This document shows, in pieces, positions 35,121 through 49,181 of a stretch of DNA of 64,000 nt. Under the pieces are notes generated by a model, which worked only from the letters and a program-made list of their open reading frames with translations, did no database searches and was not told where the DNA came from. The translations under genes and the position numbers were made by a program. The DNA is taken from the NCBI GenBank assembly GCA_963828555.1, contig CAWHEL010000002.1, positions 744,001-808,000 of the forward strand, written 5' to 3'. Positions within the stretch are counted from its first letter, which is position 1. Each line of letters begins with the position of its first letter. Origin of the DNA: JADJPO01 sp963828555. Its GTDB lineage: Bacteria > Actinomycetota > Actinomycetes > Actinomycetales > Kineosporiaceae.

Positions 35121-35873
35121 TTACTCCTGCGGGTCGACGGCGTAGAAGGACGCGATGTGCTCCTCGACCAGGTCGGCCGCCTTGGGGCCGCTTCCGTCCA
35201 GCAGCGCCTGGTAGATGCCGTGATGCTCCGCGCAGAGCCGGCGGGTGACACCGGGAAAATCGGCGGCGGCAGTGAGCCGGCGCAGCAGGGTCGAGCGCAT
35301 GGCGTTGCGCAACGCCGTGGTCATCTCGGCGACCAGAGGGTTCCCGCTCGCCTGCGCGATCGCCACATGGAACTCCGTGTCCCGGTCGTTAAACGCCTCC
35401 GGGGTGATCGCAGGGTCGTCCATCGCCTCCAGGTGGGCGACGATCGCGGCACGATCCTCGGGGCTCGCATGCGCCGCGGCCAGCCGGGTGGATTCGCGCT
35501 CGAGGGCGATCCTGGCCCGCACGACGTCCTGCGAACCGACGCTCGCCATCACCACATGCAGCCGGATCAGCCGGGTCAGGGCTGCCCCCGGGGCCGCGCT
35601 GAGCACGGTGCCGGAGTCCGGCCCCGAGCCGGTGCCCTGGGTGATCACTCCCATCGCGTGAAGCACCCTCAGCGCCTCACGGACGGCGACCCGGCTCACC
35701 GCAAGCGCCGCCGCCAAGTCACGCTCGGACGGCAGCCGGTCGCCCGCCCTGAGCCGCCCGGAGGCGATCTGCTCCTCGATCCGGTCCAGCACCAGCTCGT
35801 AGGTCCGCGATCGACTGACCGGTTCCCAGCCCTCGGCCCGCGCGCTCCCACCGTCCGGCGTCATACCTGCCAT
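35121..35873 (-). CDS. GntR/FadR-family transcriptional regulator (LldR/GlcC-like)
   Basis: About 250 aa from ATG 35873 (ATG 35864 is also possible). N-terminal winged helix (LVLDRIEEQIASGRLRAGDRLPSERDLAAALAVSRVAVREALRVL) and C-terminal all-helical FCD ligand domain (ALERESTRLAA..., DTEFHVAIAQASGNPLVAEM, EHHGIYQALLDGSGPKAADLVEEHI with metal-binding His/Asp). It is divergent from lldP-glcD-glcF and probably represses it until lactate or glycolate binds. A palindrome of the FadR type lies at 36048. Confidence 0.88.
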   Translation of the reverse strand: MAGMTPDGGSARAEGWEPVSRSRTYELVLDRIEEQIASGRLRAGDRLPSERDLAAALAVSRVAVREALRVLHAMGVITQGTGSGPDSGTVLSAAPGAALTRLIRLHVVMASVGSQDVVRARIALERESTRLAAAHASPEDRAAIVAHLEAMDDPAITPEAFNDRDTEFHVAIAQASGNPLVAEMTTALRNAMRSTLLRRLTAAADFPGVTRRLCAEHHGIYQALLDGSGPKAADLVEEHIASFYAVDPQE

Positions 35874-36005
35874 CCCATCCGCCCACCGCAGCGCCGAGTG
35901 GTCGATTCCGCGCCGTTCGTGCTCGAGGAACGGCGCAGAATTGACCATTCGGCGCAATAGACCGCGTTCTTGGACATGTCACTCCGAATTAGCCACGGCT
36001 AGTTC

Positions 36006-36034
36006 TTGAGGATTCACCGTGCCCACTCTAACGT
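36006..36034 (+). promoter_or_regulatory. Probable promoter of the lldP operon
   Basis: TTGAGG at 36006-36011, 17 bases, TAACGT at 36029-36034, a vegetative sigma-A-type promoter. Transcription would start near 36041, just before the palindromic operator. An inverted repeat GCCCAC/GTGGGC (36021-36038) overlaps the -10. Confidence 0.55.
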
Positions 36035-36047
36035 GGGCCAATCACTC

Positions 36048-36062
36048 TGTGGTCTGACCACA
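36048..36062 (+). promoter_or_regulatory. Probable GntR/FadR-family operator
   Basis: Perfect palindrome TGTGGTCTGACCACA. It contains the GGTNNGACC/TGGT-ACCA core typical of FadR-subfamily operators (TNGTNNNACNA). It sits directly after the predicted lldP start point, so bound repressor would block the polymerase. Confidence 0.65.
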
Positions 36063-36132
36063 TTGTGGCTAGCCCTCGGTTTTCGCCGGGGAATCACCGT
36101 TTCGGCAACGACGCCCAGCCGGAGGACCCGCC

Positions 36133-37896
36133 ATGACATCCCTGATCTCCTCGACAGCCCTGATACCCGCGGCCACGCCCCTGGCCGGCGACTTCCGGCA
36201 GAGCCTGGCACCGGTCGGCGGCAATCTCGCCCTCTCCGCCCTGATCGGCCTGCTCCCGCTGGTCGTCGTCTTCCTCCTGCTCGGGGTGCTCAAGACCCAG
36301 GCGTACGTCGCGGCCCTGGCAGGCCTCGGCACCGCGCTCCTGGTCGCCGTCCTCGCCTACGCGATGCCCGCCTCCCTCGCCCTGCTGGCAGCCACCCAGG
36401 GCGGCGTCTTCGGCGCCTTTCCGATCATGTGGATCGTGCTCTGCGCACTGTGGCTCTATCAGCTCACGGTGACCAGCGGCCGGTTCGAGGACCTGCGCCG
36501 CACCTTCGACGTGGTCAGTGAGGACCCGCGGGTCCAGGCCGTGCTGATCGCCTTCTGCTTCGGCGGCCTGCTCGAGGCTCTGGCCGGGTTCGGCGCCCCG
36601 GTGGCCATCACCGCGACCATGCTGATCGCGCTCGGCGTCGCTCCGCTGCGAGCCGCGGGCACCGTGCTGCTGGCCAACACCGCCCCGGTCGCCTTCGGCG
36701 CCATCGCCATCCCGATCACCACCGCGGCCACCCTGACCGGAATCCCCGCCGGTGACATCGGCGCCGTCGTCGGTCGACAGGCACCGGTGTTGGCGGTCTT
36801 CGTGCCGATGCTGCTGCTCCTGGTGGTCGACGGACGGCGGGGGCTGCGTGAGGTGTGGCCCGCAGCACTGGTCACCGGGCTCGCCTTCGCCGGGGCACAG
36901 TTCGCGACCTCGAACTTCCTCTCGGTCGAGCTGACCGACATCGTCGCCGCGCTCGCCGGCCTGGCCGCCACCGTGCTGTTCCTGCGGGTCTGGACCCCGG
37001 CCGGGGCGCGGGAGGCGCACGAGCGCCTGGCCGTGGACCGTGACGTCGAGGCCGCCGCCGCGAGCGCCCGGGCCGGGGGCGCGCCCACCCGCACCGCCCG
37101 CACCATCCGCACCACCACCGCGGCCACGGCGGACGACGGCCCGCTCACCTCCAACCGGGTCTGGATGGCACTGTTCCCCTACCTACTGGTGATCGTGGTG
37201 TTCTCGCTGTCCAAACTGGTACCTGCGGTGAAGACCTTCCTGGCCGGCACCGACCGCAAATTCGCCTGGCCCGGCCTGGACGGGCACCTGTTCAACGCCG
37301 CGGGCAAGGTCAGCACCTCGACCGTCTACAACCTGCAATGGCTGTCCAACCCGGGCACCCTGCTGCTGCTCTGCGGCATCGTGGTGGCGCTCGTCTACCG
37401 AGTGGCCCCGGGCACCGCCGCCGCCGACTTCGCGGCCACGCTGAACAAGCTCAAGCTGGCCATCCTCACTGTGATGGGCGTCCTGGCCCTCGCCTACGTG
37501 ATGAACTTCTCCGGCCAGACGATCACCATCGGCACCTGGATCGCCGGCACCGGCGCCTTCTTCGCCTTCCTGTCGCCCGTGCTCGGCTGGATCGGCACCG
37601 CGGTCACCGGATCGGACACCAGCGCCAACGCGTTGTTCGCCAAGCTACAGGCGACCGCCGGCGCCGAGGCCGGGATCGACCCGACCCTGATGGTCTCGGC
37701 GAACACCACCGGCGGGGTGGTCGGCAAGATGATCAGCCCGCAGAACCTGACCATCGCCGCCAGCGCGGCCGGCCTGCCCGGCCAGGAGGCGGCCATTCTG
37801 CGCCGGGTGCTGCCCTGGAGCCTCGGCCTGCTGCTTTTCCTGTGCGCCCTGGTGTTCCTGCAGTCCACCCCGATCCTCGGTTGGATGCTGCCATGA
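36133..37896 (+). CDS. lldP: L-lactate/glycolate permease, LldP family
   Basis: 587 aa with about 12 membrane segments. Family motifs include FCFGGLLEALAGFGAPVAI, APVAFGAIAIPITTAA, and the C-terminal FSPVLGWIGTAVTGSDTSANALFAKLQ-type stretch (here FLSPVLGWIGTAVTGSDTS) plus MISPQNLTIAASA. It is a proton symporter for 2-hydroxymonocarboxylates. GGAGGA precedes the ATG. Overlaps the next gene by ATGA, so uptake and oxidation are coupled. Confidence 0.95.
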   Translation: MTSLISSTALIPAATPLAGDFRQSLAPVGGNLALSALIGLLPLVVVFLLLGVLKTQAYVAALAGLGTALLVAVLAYAMPASLALLAATQGGVFGAFPIMWIVLCALWLYQLTVTSGRFEDLRRTFDVVSEDPRVQAVLIAFCFGGLLEALAGFGAPVAITATMLIALGVAPLRAAGTVLLANTAPVAFGAIAIPITTAATLTGIPAGDIGAVVGRQAPVLAVFVPMLLLLVVDGRRGLREVWPAALVTGLAFAGAQFATSNFLSVELTDIVAALAGLAATVLFLRVWTPAGAREAHERLAVDRDVEAAAASARAGGAPTRTARTIRTTTAATADDGPLTSNRVWMALFPYLLVIVVFSLSKLVPAVKTFLAGTDRKFAWPGLDGHLFNAAGKVSTSTVYNLQWLSNPGTLLLLCGIVVALVYRVAPGTAAADFAATLNKLKLAILTVMGVLALAYVMNFSGQTITIGTWIAGTGAFFAFLSPVLGWIGTAVTGSDTSANALFAKLQATAGAEAGIDPTLMVSANTTGGVVGKMISPQNLTIAASAAGLPGQEAAILRRVLPWSLGLLLFLCALVFLQSTPILGWMLP

Positions 37897-39296
37897 CATC
37901 CGCCACCGCAGCCCCGGGGATCGATCCCGCTGCCCTGGACGCCCTGCGCCGAATCGTCGGCGCCGCGTACGTGCTGACCAGCGACGGCGATGTGGAGCCG
38001 TTCTCGCGCGACGCCACACCCCTGTTCAGGGCCCGCCCCGATGCCGTGGTCCTGCCCGCGGACACGGCCCAGGTCGCCGCGGTGCTCACCCTTGCCACCC
38101 GGCTGGGCATCCCGGTCACCCCCCGCGGCGCCGGGTCGAACCTGTCCGCGGCCACGATCCCCGAGCAGGGCGGCATCGTCATGGTGCTGACCCGGATGAA
38201 CCGGATCCTGGAGGTCAGCGGCGCCGAGCTGCTGGCCGTCGTCCAGGCGGGCGCGACCACGGCAGCGCTGTACGACGCGGCGGCCGCCCAGGGCCTGCTC
38301 TACGCACCCGACCCGGGCAGCCGCACCGTCTCGACCGTTGCGGGCAACGTGGCCATGTGTGCCGGCGGGCTGCGCGGGCTGAAGTACGGCGTGACCCGCA
38401 ACTACGTGCTCGGACTGGAGGCCGTGCTGCCCACCGGTGAGGTGATCCGCACCGGCGGGAGGCTCTGGAAGGACGTCGCCGGGTACGACCTCACCCGGCT
38501 GCTCACCGGGTCGGAAGGCACCCTGGCCGTGATCACCGAGATCACGGTCGGGCTGCTGCCGATGCCGGCCACCGCGGGCACCGGGGTGGCCTACTTCGAC
38601 GACCTGTCCGACGCCGGCCGCGCGGTGGCCCAGATCATTGCGGACGGCGTGCTGCCGGCGACCCTGGAGTTCCTCGACCACCGGTGCATCAACGCGGTGG
38701 AGGACTTCGCCCACCTCGGGCTGGATCGGGCGGCCGGGGCCCTGCTGCTGTTCGGCGACGACGGATCGGAGGCGGCCGTTGAGCTCTCCCTGGACCGGAT
38801 GGCGGCCACCTGCGCCGCCACCGGCGCCCGCGGGGTGACCCGGGCCCGCGACATCGCGGAATCAGATGCGCTGCTCGCCGCCCGACGCTGCTCTCTGCCC
38901 GCGCTGGCCCGGCTGGCCCCGATCACCATGCTCGAGGACGTCACCGTCCCCCGGCCGAAGCTGGCCGAGATGGTGCGCACGATCGACGCGATCGCCGTCC
39001 GCCACGACGTCGTGTGCGCGACCTTCGGGCACGCCGGGGACGGCAACCTGCACCCCACGATCGTCTTCGACCCGGACGACGGCGACGCCCGCCACCGGGC
39101 CGAGAGCGCCTTCGACGAGGTGTTCCACGCCGCGATGGCCCTAGGCGGCACGATCACGGGCGAGCACGGGGTGGGTGCCGCCAAGCGACCGTGGCTGAAC
39201 GCGCGGCTGGGCGATGACCAGATGGCCCTGCTGCGCCGGGTGAAGACCGCTTTCGACCCGGCCGGCATCCTCAACCCCGGGAAGCTCGGGTCATGA
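37893..39296 (+). CDS. glcD: FAD-linked 2-hydroxyacid oxidase subunit (GlcD / D-lactate dehydrogenase type)
   Basis: 467 aa. N-terminal FAD_binding_4 domain (PDAVVLPADTAQVAAVLTLATRLGIPVTPRGAGSNLSA, split here into two strands; DPGSRTVSTVAGNVAMCAGGLRGLKYG) and C-terminal FAD-oxidase domain with the substrate-site motif FGHAGDGNLHPTIVFD and GEHGVGAAKRPWL. Works with the iron-sulfur protein encoded next, passing electrons from glycolate or D-lactate to quinone. ATG 37893 overlaps lldP. Confidence 0.9.
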   Translation: MTSATAAPGIDPAALDALRRIVGAAYVLTSDGDVEPFSRDATPLFRARPDAVVLPADTAQVAAVLTLATRLGIPVTPRGAGSNLSAATIPEQGGIVMVLTRMNRILEVSGAELLAVVQAGATTAALYDAAAAQGLLYAPDPGSRTVSTVAGNVAMCAGGLRGLKYGVTRNYVLGLEAVLPTGEVIRTGGRLWKDVAGYDLTRLLTGSEGTLAVITEITVGLLPMPATAGTGVAYFDDLSDAGRAVAQIIADGVLPATLEFLDHRCINAVEDFAHLGLDRAAGALLLFGDDGSEAAVELSLDRMAATCAATGARGVTRARDIAESDALLAARRCSLPALARLAPITMLEDVTVPRPKLAEMVRTIDAIAVRHDVVCATFGHAGDGNLHPTIVFDPDDGDARHRAESAFDEVFHAAMALGGTITGEHGVGAAKRPWLNARLGDDQMALLRRVKTAFDPAGILNPGKLGS

Positions 39297-40423
39297 GCGG
39301 CGAGACACCCGCCGCGGCGCCGCGGGACACGCCGTCGCCGCGGCGGGGCATCTTCGACCCCGCCCTGCTCGATGCCTGCATCTCGTGCGGGTTCTGCCTG
39401 CCCGCCTGCCCCACCTACGCGCTGACCCTGGACGAGCGGTCCAGCCCGCGCGGGCGGATCACCCTGATGCGGGCGCTGGAGACCGGCCGGCTCGAGCCGG
39501 ACGACCCGACCCTGGTCGAGCAGGCCGCGTTCTGCCTGGGCTGCCGGGCCTGTGAGACGGTCTGCCCGGCCGGGGTGCAGTACGGCCACCTGCTCGAGCA
39601 GTGGCGCGACCACCAGTGGCGTGGCCGGCATGTGCCGCCGCTGGCCCTGGGGCTGCGGACCGCGATGCGGGTGACCCCAGCCTTCACCGCCGCCGGAGTC
39701 GTGCGCCGGGCCGCCGCTCGGACGGGGGCCGCCGCCGAGGGCAAGGCCCACCTGATGCTCGGCTGTGCCGAGCGGGCCCTGTTCCCACAGGTCTCCCGCG
39801 CGGTGCTGCGGCTGCTGCCCGACGTGGTCGACGTACCGTCCGGTCAGGGCTGTTGCGGGGCGATGCACGCGCACAACGGGCAGTCCGGGGTCTCTCACAC
39901 GATGGCCGAGACGATGGGCGAGCTCATGCCCGGCACGATCCTGGTCACCGCGGGCGGGTGCGGTGCCCACCTGGCCGGGGTGCTCGGCCGGGAGCGGGTC
40001 CGCGAGCTCTCCGAGTTCCTGCTGGAGCACTGGGCGCAGCACCCCGAGCGGTTGCCGTCGCTCACCCCGCTGACCGTCGACGGCAGACCGGCCCGGGCCG
40101 GGCTGCAGGACTCCTGCCACCTGCGCAACGGGATGGGGGTGACCCTGCCGCCGCGCGAGCTGATCGGCCGGGTCGCCGACTACGTCGAACTGCCCTCGGC
40201 CGGCAGTTGCTGCGGGTCGGCAGGCACCTACTCGCTGTTGCGGCCCAAGGATTCGCAGCGGGTGCTCGCCGTGCACCTCGACGAGATCGAGGCCGCCGAG
40301 CTGGACTACCTGGTGGTGGTCAACGTGGTCTGCCAGCGCCAGATGATCACCGGCCTCCGCCGCCGAAGGTCGGGCACCAAGGTCCTGCACCTGGCCGAAC
40401 TCCTGGCCGCCGCCCTGCCCTGA
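39293..40423 (+). CDS. glcF: Iron-sulfur subunit of glycolate/lactate oxidase (GlcF type)
   Basis: 376 aa. Two 4Fe-4S sites (CISCGFCLPACPTYAL and CLGCRACETVCPAG) in the first 100 residues, then two CCG domains (QGCCGAMHAHNG and SAGSCCGSAGTYSLL). It carries electrons from GlcD to the respiratory chain. ATGA overlap with glcD. A family A palindrome follows 15 bases after the stop. Glycolate versus D-lactate cannot be settled from sequence. Confidence 0.9.
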   Translation: MSGETPAAAPRDTPSPRRGIFDPALLDACISCGFCLPACPTYALTLDERSSPRGRITLMRALETGRLEPDDPTLVEQAAFCLGCRACETVCPAGVQYGHLLEQWRDHQWRGRHVPPLALGLRTAMRVTPAFTAAGVVRRAAARTGAAAEGKAHLMLGCAERALFPQVSRAVLRLLPDVVDVPSGQGCCGAMHAHNGQSGVSHTMAETMGELMPGTILVTAGGCGAHLAGVLGRERVRELSEFLLEHWAQHPERLPSLTPLTVDGRPARAGLQDSCHLRNGMGVTLPPRELIGRVADYVELPSAGSCCGSAGTYSLLRPKDSQRVLAVHLDEIEAAELDYLVVVNVVCQRQMITGLRRRRSGTKVLHLAELLAAALP

Positions 40424-40438
40424 CCCGCCCTCAAACTG

Positions 40439-40509
40439 GCTCATGCTCCGCGGGGTACATGTTCGGGGGCGAGATTGCCCCGGTTCGTGTACCCCGGCGG
40501 AGCATGAGC
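40439..40509 (+). repeat. Long palindrome family A, copy 4 (after glcF)
   Basis: Arms GCTCATGCTCCGCGGGGTAC from 40439 and the complementary 40488-40509, with one bulged G. Inner GGGGGC/GCCCC strands in the loop can pair too. It ends the lactate operon ahead of the carboxylase gene. Confidence 0.88.
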
Positions 40510-40658
40510 GAGGTTGGGGAGGGGGCGGAGTCCGTGTGCCGGTGTCGTTACCGGCGGGTCACTCCTACGCTGACGACAAAGGTCCTACCTCCGCCGCGGC
40601 ACCGGTCCCGGTCCCTGGCGAGCGCGGACGTCTGCTGGTGCTCGGTGAAGGGGTCTGG

Positions 40659-46225
<5,567 letters not shown>

Positions 46226-46235
<10 letters not shown>

Positions 46236-46293
46236 CGTTGCACCCGTCTGGCGGGCACGACGTCACGCCGTGATCGCGCTGGACGGGTGCAAC
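46226..46293 (+). repeat. Palindrome family B, copy 1 (interleaved inverted repeats)
   Basis: Two interleaved inverted repeats: CACGGCGTGAC (46226-46236) with 46262-46272, and GTTGCACCCGTC (46237-46248) with 46282-46293. The A-B-A'-B' order allows a pseudoknot in RNA. The carboxylase stop codon lies in the first arm. Confidence 0.85.
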
Positions 46294-46418
46294 ACCACGC
46301 AGTCGGCGAACATTTCTCACTCCCCGCACAAGCCGTCCGCACGGGCTCGCCGGTGGACGACGTCACCCACCGTCAAGGCGCGAACGCGACTGAGCGGCAT
46401 CGCACCCATCTCGCGCGG

Positions 46419-46467
46419 GCACGGCGTGACGTTGCACCCGTCGGGTGGGCACAACGTCACGCCGTGC
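46419..46467 (-). repeat. Palindrome family B, copy 2
   Basis: Perfect 16-base arms 46419-46434 and 46452-46467, with a nested CACCCGTCGGGTG palindrome between. It shares about 27 bases with copy 1 (GGGCACGGCGTGACGTTGCA...). It lies 15 bases past the stop of the minus-strand EAL-HDOD gene and is a likely terminator for it. Confidence 0.88.
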
Positions 46468-46481
46468 ACACAAAGGGGGAG

Positions 46482-47786
46482 TCAGGGATTGGTGAGGCCG
46501 TGGACGACGGTGAGGGACTCGCTGAGCGATTCCAGGTAGGCGCGGGAGACGTCGAAGGGGGCCAGGCCGGTGGCGGCGATGGCGTCCAGGTCGTCGTTCT
46601 CGTGAGCGAGCACAGCGGTCAACGCCCGACCGGCCTCGCCGGCGCCCTCGAGCAACGCCGCGCGAGCCTGCTGACCGATGCCCGCGCCCTCGGCCACCTC
46701 GGAGACCTCGCTGCCCAACAGGTCGGCGCACCCCGACAGGAGCCCCACGGTGTAGGCGAGATCACTCTCCCGGGTGGCCAGCCTCTGGCACGCGTACGCC
46801 CGGGCCAGCACGCTCCACAAGTCGTCGGTGCGGCTACGGGTGGCACCGCCCTCGAGCAGGGTCACCACCACCCAGGACCGCAGCCGGCGCGGGCCGAGCA
46901 GCACGATCGACTGGTGCAGCGAGGTGATCTCGTTGCGCGCCCCGTTGGCGGCCGAGTTCGCCGTCCGCAGGAGCCGCATGGTCAGCCCGGGGTCGCTGCC
47001 GACCATCCCTTCGATGGTGTGGATCGGCACCTCGGGGTCACCGAGCTGGTTGAGCAGCCGCACGCAGACCAGCTGGATCGGCGATAGGGTGCGCCCCTCC
47101 AGCACGCTGGGTCGCTGCAGGTAGGAGCCCTGGAACAGCTCGAACCCGAGCGCCACGCATCGCTGCATGGTCGCGGCGTCCGCGATGTCGGTGGCGAGGA
47201 GGGTCGCCCCGCTGGCCCGCGCAGTGTCCACGAGCGAGCTGAGCATGCCGGCCGGCACGTCGGCCACGTTGATCGAGACGAAGTCGGCCATACCGAGCAG
47301 GACGCCGTGCGCCCCGTCGCCGCGGTAGCCCTTGAGCGCTATCCGGTACCCGGTCTCAGCGAGGTTGCGCAGCCCGAGCAGCAGCTCGTGGTCGACCACC
47401 ATCCGCTCCACGATCTCGACCACGACATTGTCGGGCTCCACCGGGATCGGGATCACTCCGGTGACGAAAGCCCGGGTGAAGTTGATGAACACCGGTCGGC
47501 CGTTGGACATCGCGTCGATCCCGAAGGTGCCGAACGTCGAGGCGATCAGCTGCGAGGTGGCCTGATCGCCGGCCACCCCGACCTCATCGTCCACGCCGTG
47601 GGCTGCGGACCGGAAGAGCAGCTCGTAGGAGACGATCCGCCGCTCGGCGTCGTAGATCGCCTGGCGGCCGACCCGGGTGTGCCGGACCAGGTCGGCGTGC
47701 CCACCGGCTCGAGGCGCGGGAACGCCGGCCCCGGGCTCGCCCGCGACCCGACCGTGGCTCGCCGGGTCGAGGATATGTGCGGACAT
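46482..47786 (-). CDS. EAL-HDOD (YuxH-type) signalling protein
   Basis: 434 aa. Residues about 36-225 are a degenerate EAL domain (RQAIYDAERRIVSYELLFRS; the E-x-LLR catalytic signature is YELLFR, and later metal-site residues look altered, e.g. ALKGYRGDG). Residues about 230-430 are an HDOD domain (LLNQLGDPEVPIHTIEGMVGSDPGLTMRLLR, SLHQSIVLLGPRRLRSWVVV). Such proteins usually neither make nor cleave c-di-GMP but relay signals. Last gene of the chemotaxis operon, 23 bases after the CheX-like gene, so it may tie motility to c-di-GMP or regulatory output. Confidence 0.88.
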   Translation of the reverse strand: MSAHILDPASHGRVAGEPGAGVPAPRAGGHADLVRHTRVGRQAIYDAERRIVSYELLFRSAAHGVDDEVGVAGDQATSQLIASTFGTFGIDAMSNGRPVFINFTRAFVTGVIPIPVEPDNVVVEIVERMVVDHELLLGLRNLAETGYRIALKGYRGDGAHGVLLGMADFVSINVADVPAGMLSSLVDTARASGATLLATDIADAATMQRCVALGFELFQGSYLQRPSVLEGRTLSPIQLVCVRLLNQLGDPEVPIHTIEGMVGSDPGLTMRLLRTANSAANGARNEITSLHQSIVLLGPRRLRSWVVVTLLEGGATRSRTDDLWSVLARAYACQRLATRESDLAYTVGLLSGCADLLGSEVSEVAEGAGIGQQARAALLEGAGEAGRALTAVLAHENDDLDAIAATGLAPFDVSRAYLESLSESLTVVHGLTNP

Positions 47787-47809
47787 GACGTCTCCCTCTC
47801 GAACAATCC

Positions 47810-48295
47810 TCAGCGACAGACCAGCGAGAGCAGCCCGGATCCGTACCCGGCCACCTCGATCTGCACGTCCATCCGGTTCCCCACGGTGGCGCTCAGCGCG
47901 GCGATGTCCGACGGCACAGCGCCGTTCGGCCCGAGCATCTCGTAGAGGCGCACATGCGGGGCATTCGGCACGTTGAACACGGCCGCCAGCACGTTGAGCA
48001 CCTCATAGCAGTTGTCGCGCAGCGACGGGTACAGATCCTTCTCGGCGATCGCGTCGTCCACAACGCCCTTGGGCAGCATGGCCAGCGCCCCACCGAGGCG
48101 GGCACCCGCCTCCAGGTTGATCACGCAGAGCGCCGAGACGGCGAGCTTGTCGGTCACGTACACGGCCACGATGTTGGAGGCCTTGGGCGGCACCGGCTGC
48201 GCGTCGTGCAGCTCGGTGTCCCGGCCGATCAGACCTTCGACCAGCGACCGGACGGCGTGCCGGCTAGGGAGGGGGGACGTCGTCAGCGTGGTCAT
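47810..48295 (-). CDS. CheX/CheC-like protein (tentative)
   Basis: 161 aa. The central part (VYVTDKLAVSALCVINLEAGARLGGALAML) and the motif DNCYEVLNVLAAVFN contain the E-x-x-N pair found in CheC/CheX/FliY phosphatases. I do not see a second such pair, so it resembles CheX. It overlaps the upstream cheY by four bases, consistent with acting on that regulator. Family membership is inferred from motif and position. Confidence 0.6.
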   Translation of the reverse strand: MTTLTTSPLPSRHAVRSLVEGLIGRDTELHDAQPVPPKASNIVAVYVTDKLAVSALCVINLEAGARLGGALAMLPKGVVDDAIAEKDLYPSLRDNCYEVLNVLAAVFNVPNAPHVRLYEMLGPNGAVPSDIAALSATVGNRMDVQIEVAGYGSGLLSLVCR

Positions 48296-48657
48296 GCAGA
48301 CACCACCGTTCCGATCACCTCGAGGAATTGTTCGGGGGTGAACGGCTTGGCGATCACTCCCAGTGCACCTGCGCCGGCGGCCAGGCCACGCATCTCCTCC
48401 GAGCCTTCGGAGGTGACGAAGCAGAAGGGGGTCGCCGAACCCGCGGCGCGCAGCGCCCGCAGGAACTCGATCCCGGTCATGTTCGGCATGTTCCAGTCGG
48501 ACAGGATCAGGTCCGGCGCCTCGGTACCCACCATCGTCAGCGCCTGCTGGCCGTCCTCGGCCTCGAGGATGTCGTGGCCGGTCAGGCCCGCCTGGCGCAG
48601 GGTGCGGACGACGATCATCCGCATCGCCTTGCTGTCGTCGACGACAAGAATCTTCAT
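48292..48657 (-). CDS. cheY: Single-domain response regulator (CheY-like, first of two)
   Basis: 121 aa receiver domain: MKILVVDDSKAMR, phospho-acceptor Asp in LILSDWNMPNMTG, conserved Ser/Thr in FVTSEG, Lys in IAKPF. Diffusible regulator that would carry the CheA signal. ATG 48657 chosen because the conserved strand begins there. Flanked by two CheX-type genes with four-base overlaps. Confidence 0.9.
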   Translation of the reverse strand: MKILVVDDSKAMRMIVVRTLRQAGLTGHDILEAEDGQQALTMVGTEAPDLILSDWNMPNMTGIEFLRALRAAGSATPFCFVTSEGSEEMRGLAAGAGALGVIAKPFTPEQFLEVIGTVVSA

Positions 48658-49181
48658 GACTGCGTCTCCAGAACGTCGTCGTCGTACGAACCGGGCCAGC
48701 TCACGTCGCTGACCGGTTCTTCGGGCAGTGCGGGGCGCACGGTCAGCTGGATCACCTGTCCCAGCACGGCCGCACTCACCCGCACCCCGTGATCGCCCCG
48801 CTGCGAACCGGTCTCCGTCACCGTCGACGTGGGCAGCGAGAGCTTGCACGAATGGCGGGTCAGCGACTTCACGTTGCCCGCAATGATGTTTCCCAGTTCC
48901 GCCACCACATCGAGCAGGTCCTCGTGGCTGGGGTCGCCGATGCTCATCATCCGCATGGCGATCACCCGGCCGAGCATCACCGGGGTCTCGATCTCGACGA
49001 TGGTGTGGGAGTCGTCGGCGCGGTCGTAGATGAACAGCCGCGATTCGAGCACCGGCCCGGGGCCGAGCTCGTCACCGCAGCTCGGAGCGACATCGTCGGC
49101 ACCGAGCAGGGATCCCAGGACCTCGAGGAGCAGCGCCTCGAGATCGTCACGCGCCTCTTCGAACTCGTCGATGACGCTCAT
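48654..49181 (-). CDS. cheX: Chemotaxis phosphatase CheX
   Basis: 175 aa. CheX fold with motif DVVAELGNIIAGNVKSL (E-x-x-N) and surrounding strands (VLESRLFIYDRADDSHTIVEIETPVML; VRVSAAVLGQVIQLTVRP). CheX removes phosphate from CheY-P. Start ATG 49181 overlaps the cheR stop, and its stop overlaps cheY. Confidence 0.8.
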   Translation of the reverse strand: MSVIDEFEEARDDLEALLLEVLGSLLGADDVAPSCGDELGPGPVLESRLFIYDRADDSHTIVEIETPVMLGRVIAMRMMSIGDPSHEDLLDVVAELGNIIAGNVKSLTRHSCKLSLPTSTVTETGSQRGDHGVRVSAAVLGQVIQLTVRPALPEEPVSDVSWPGSYDDDVLETQS

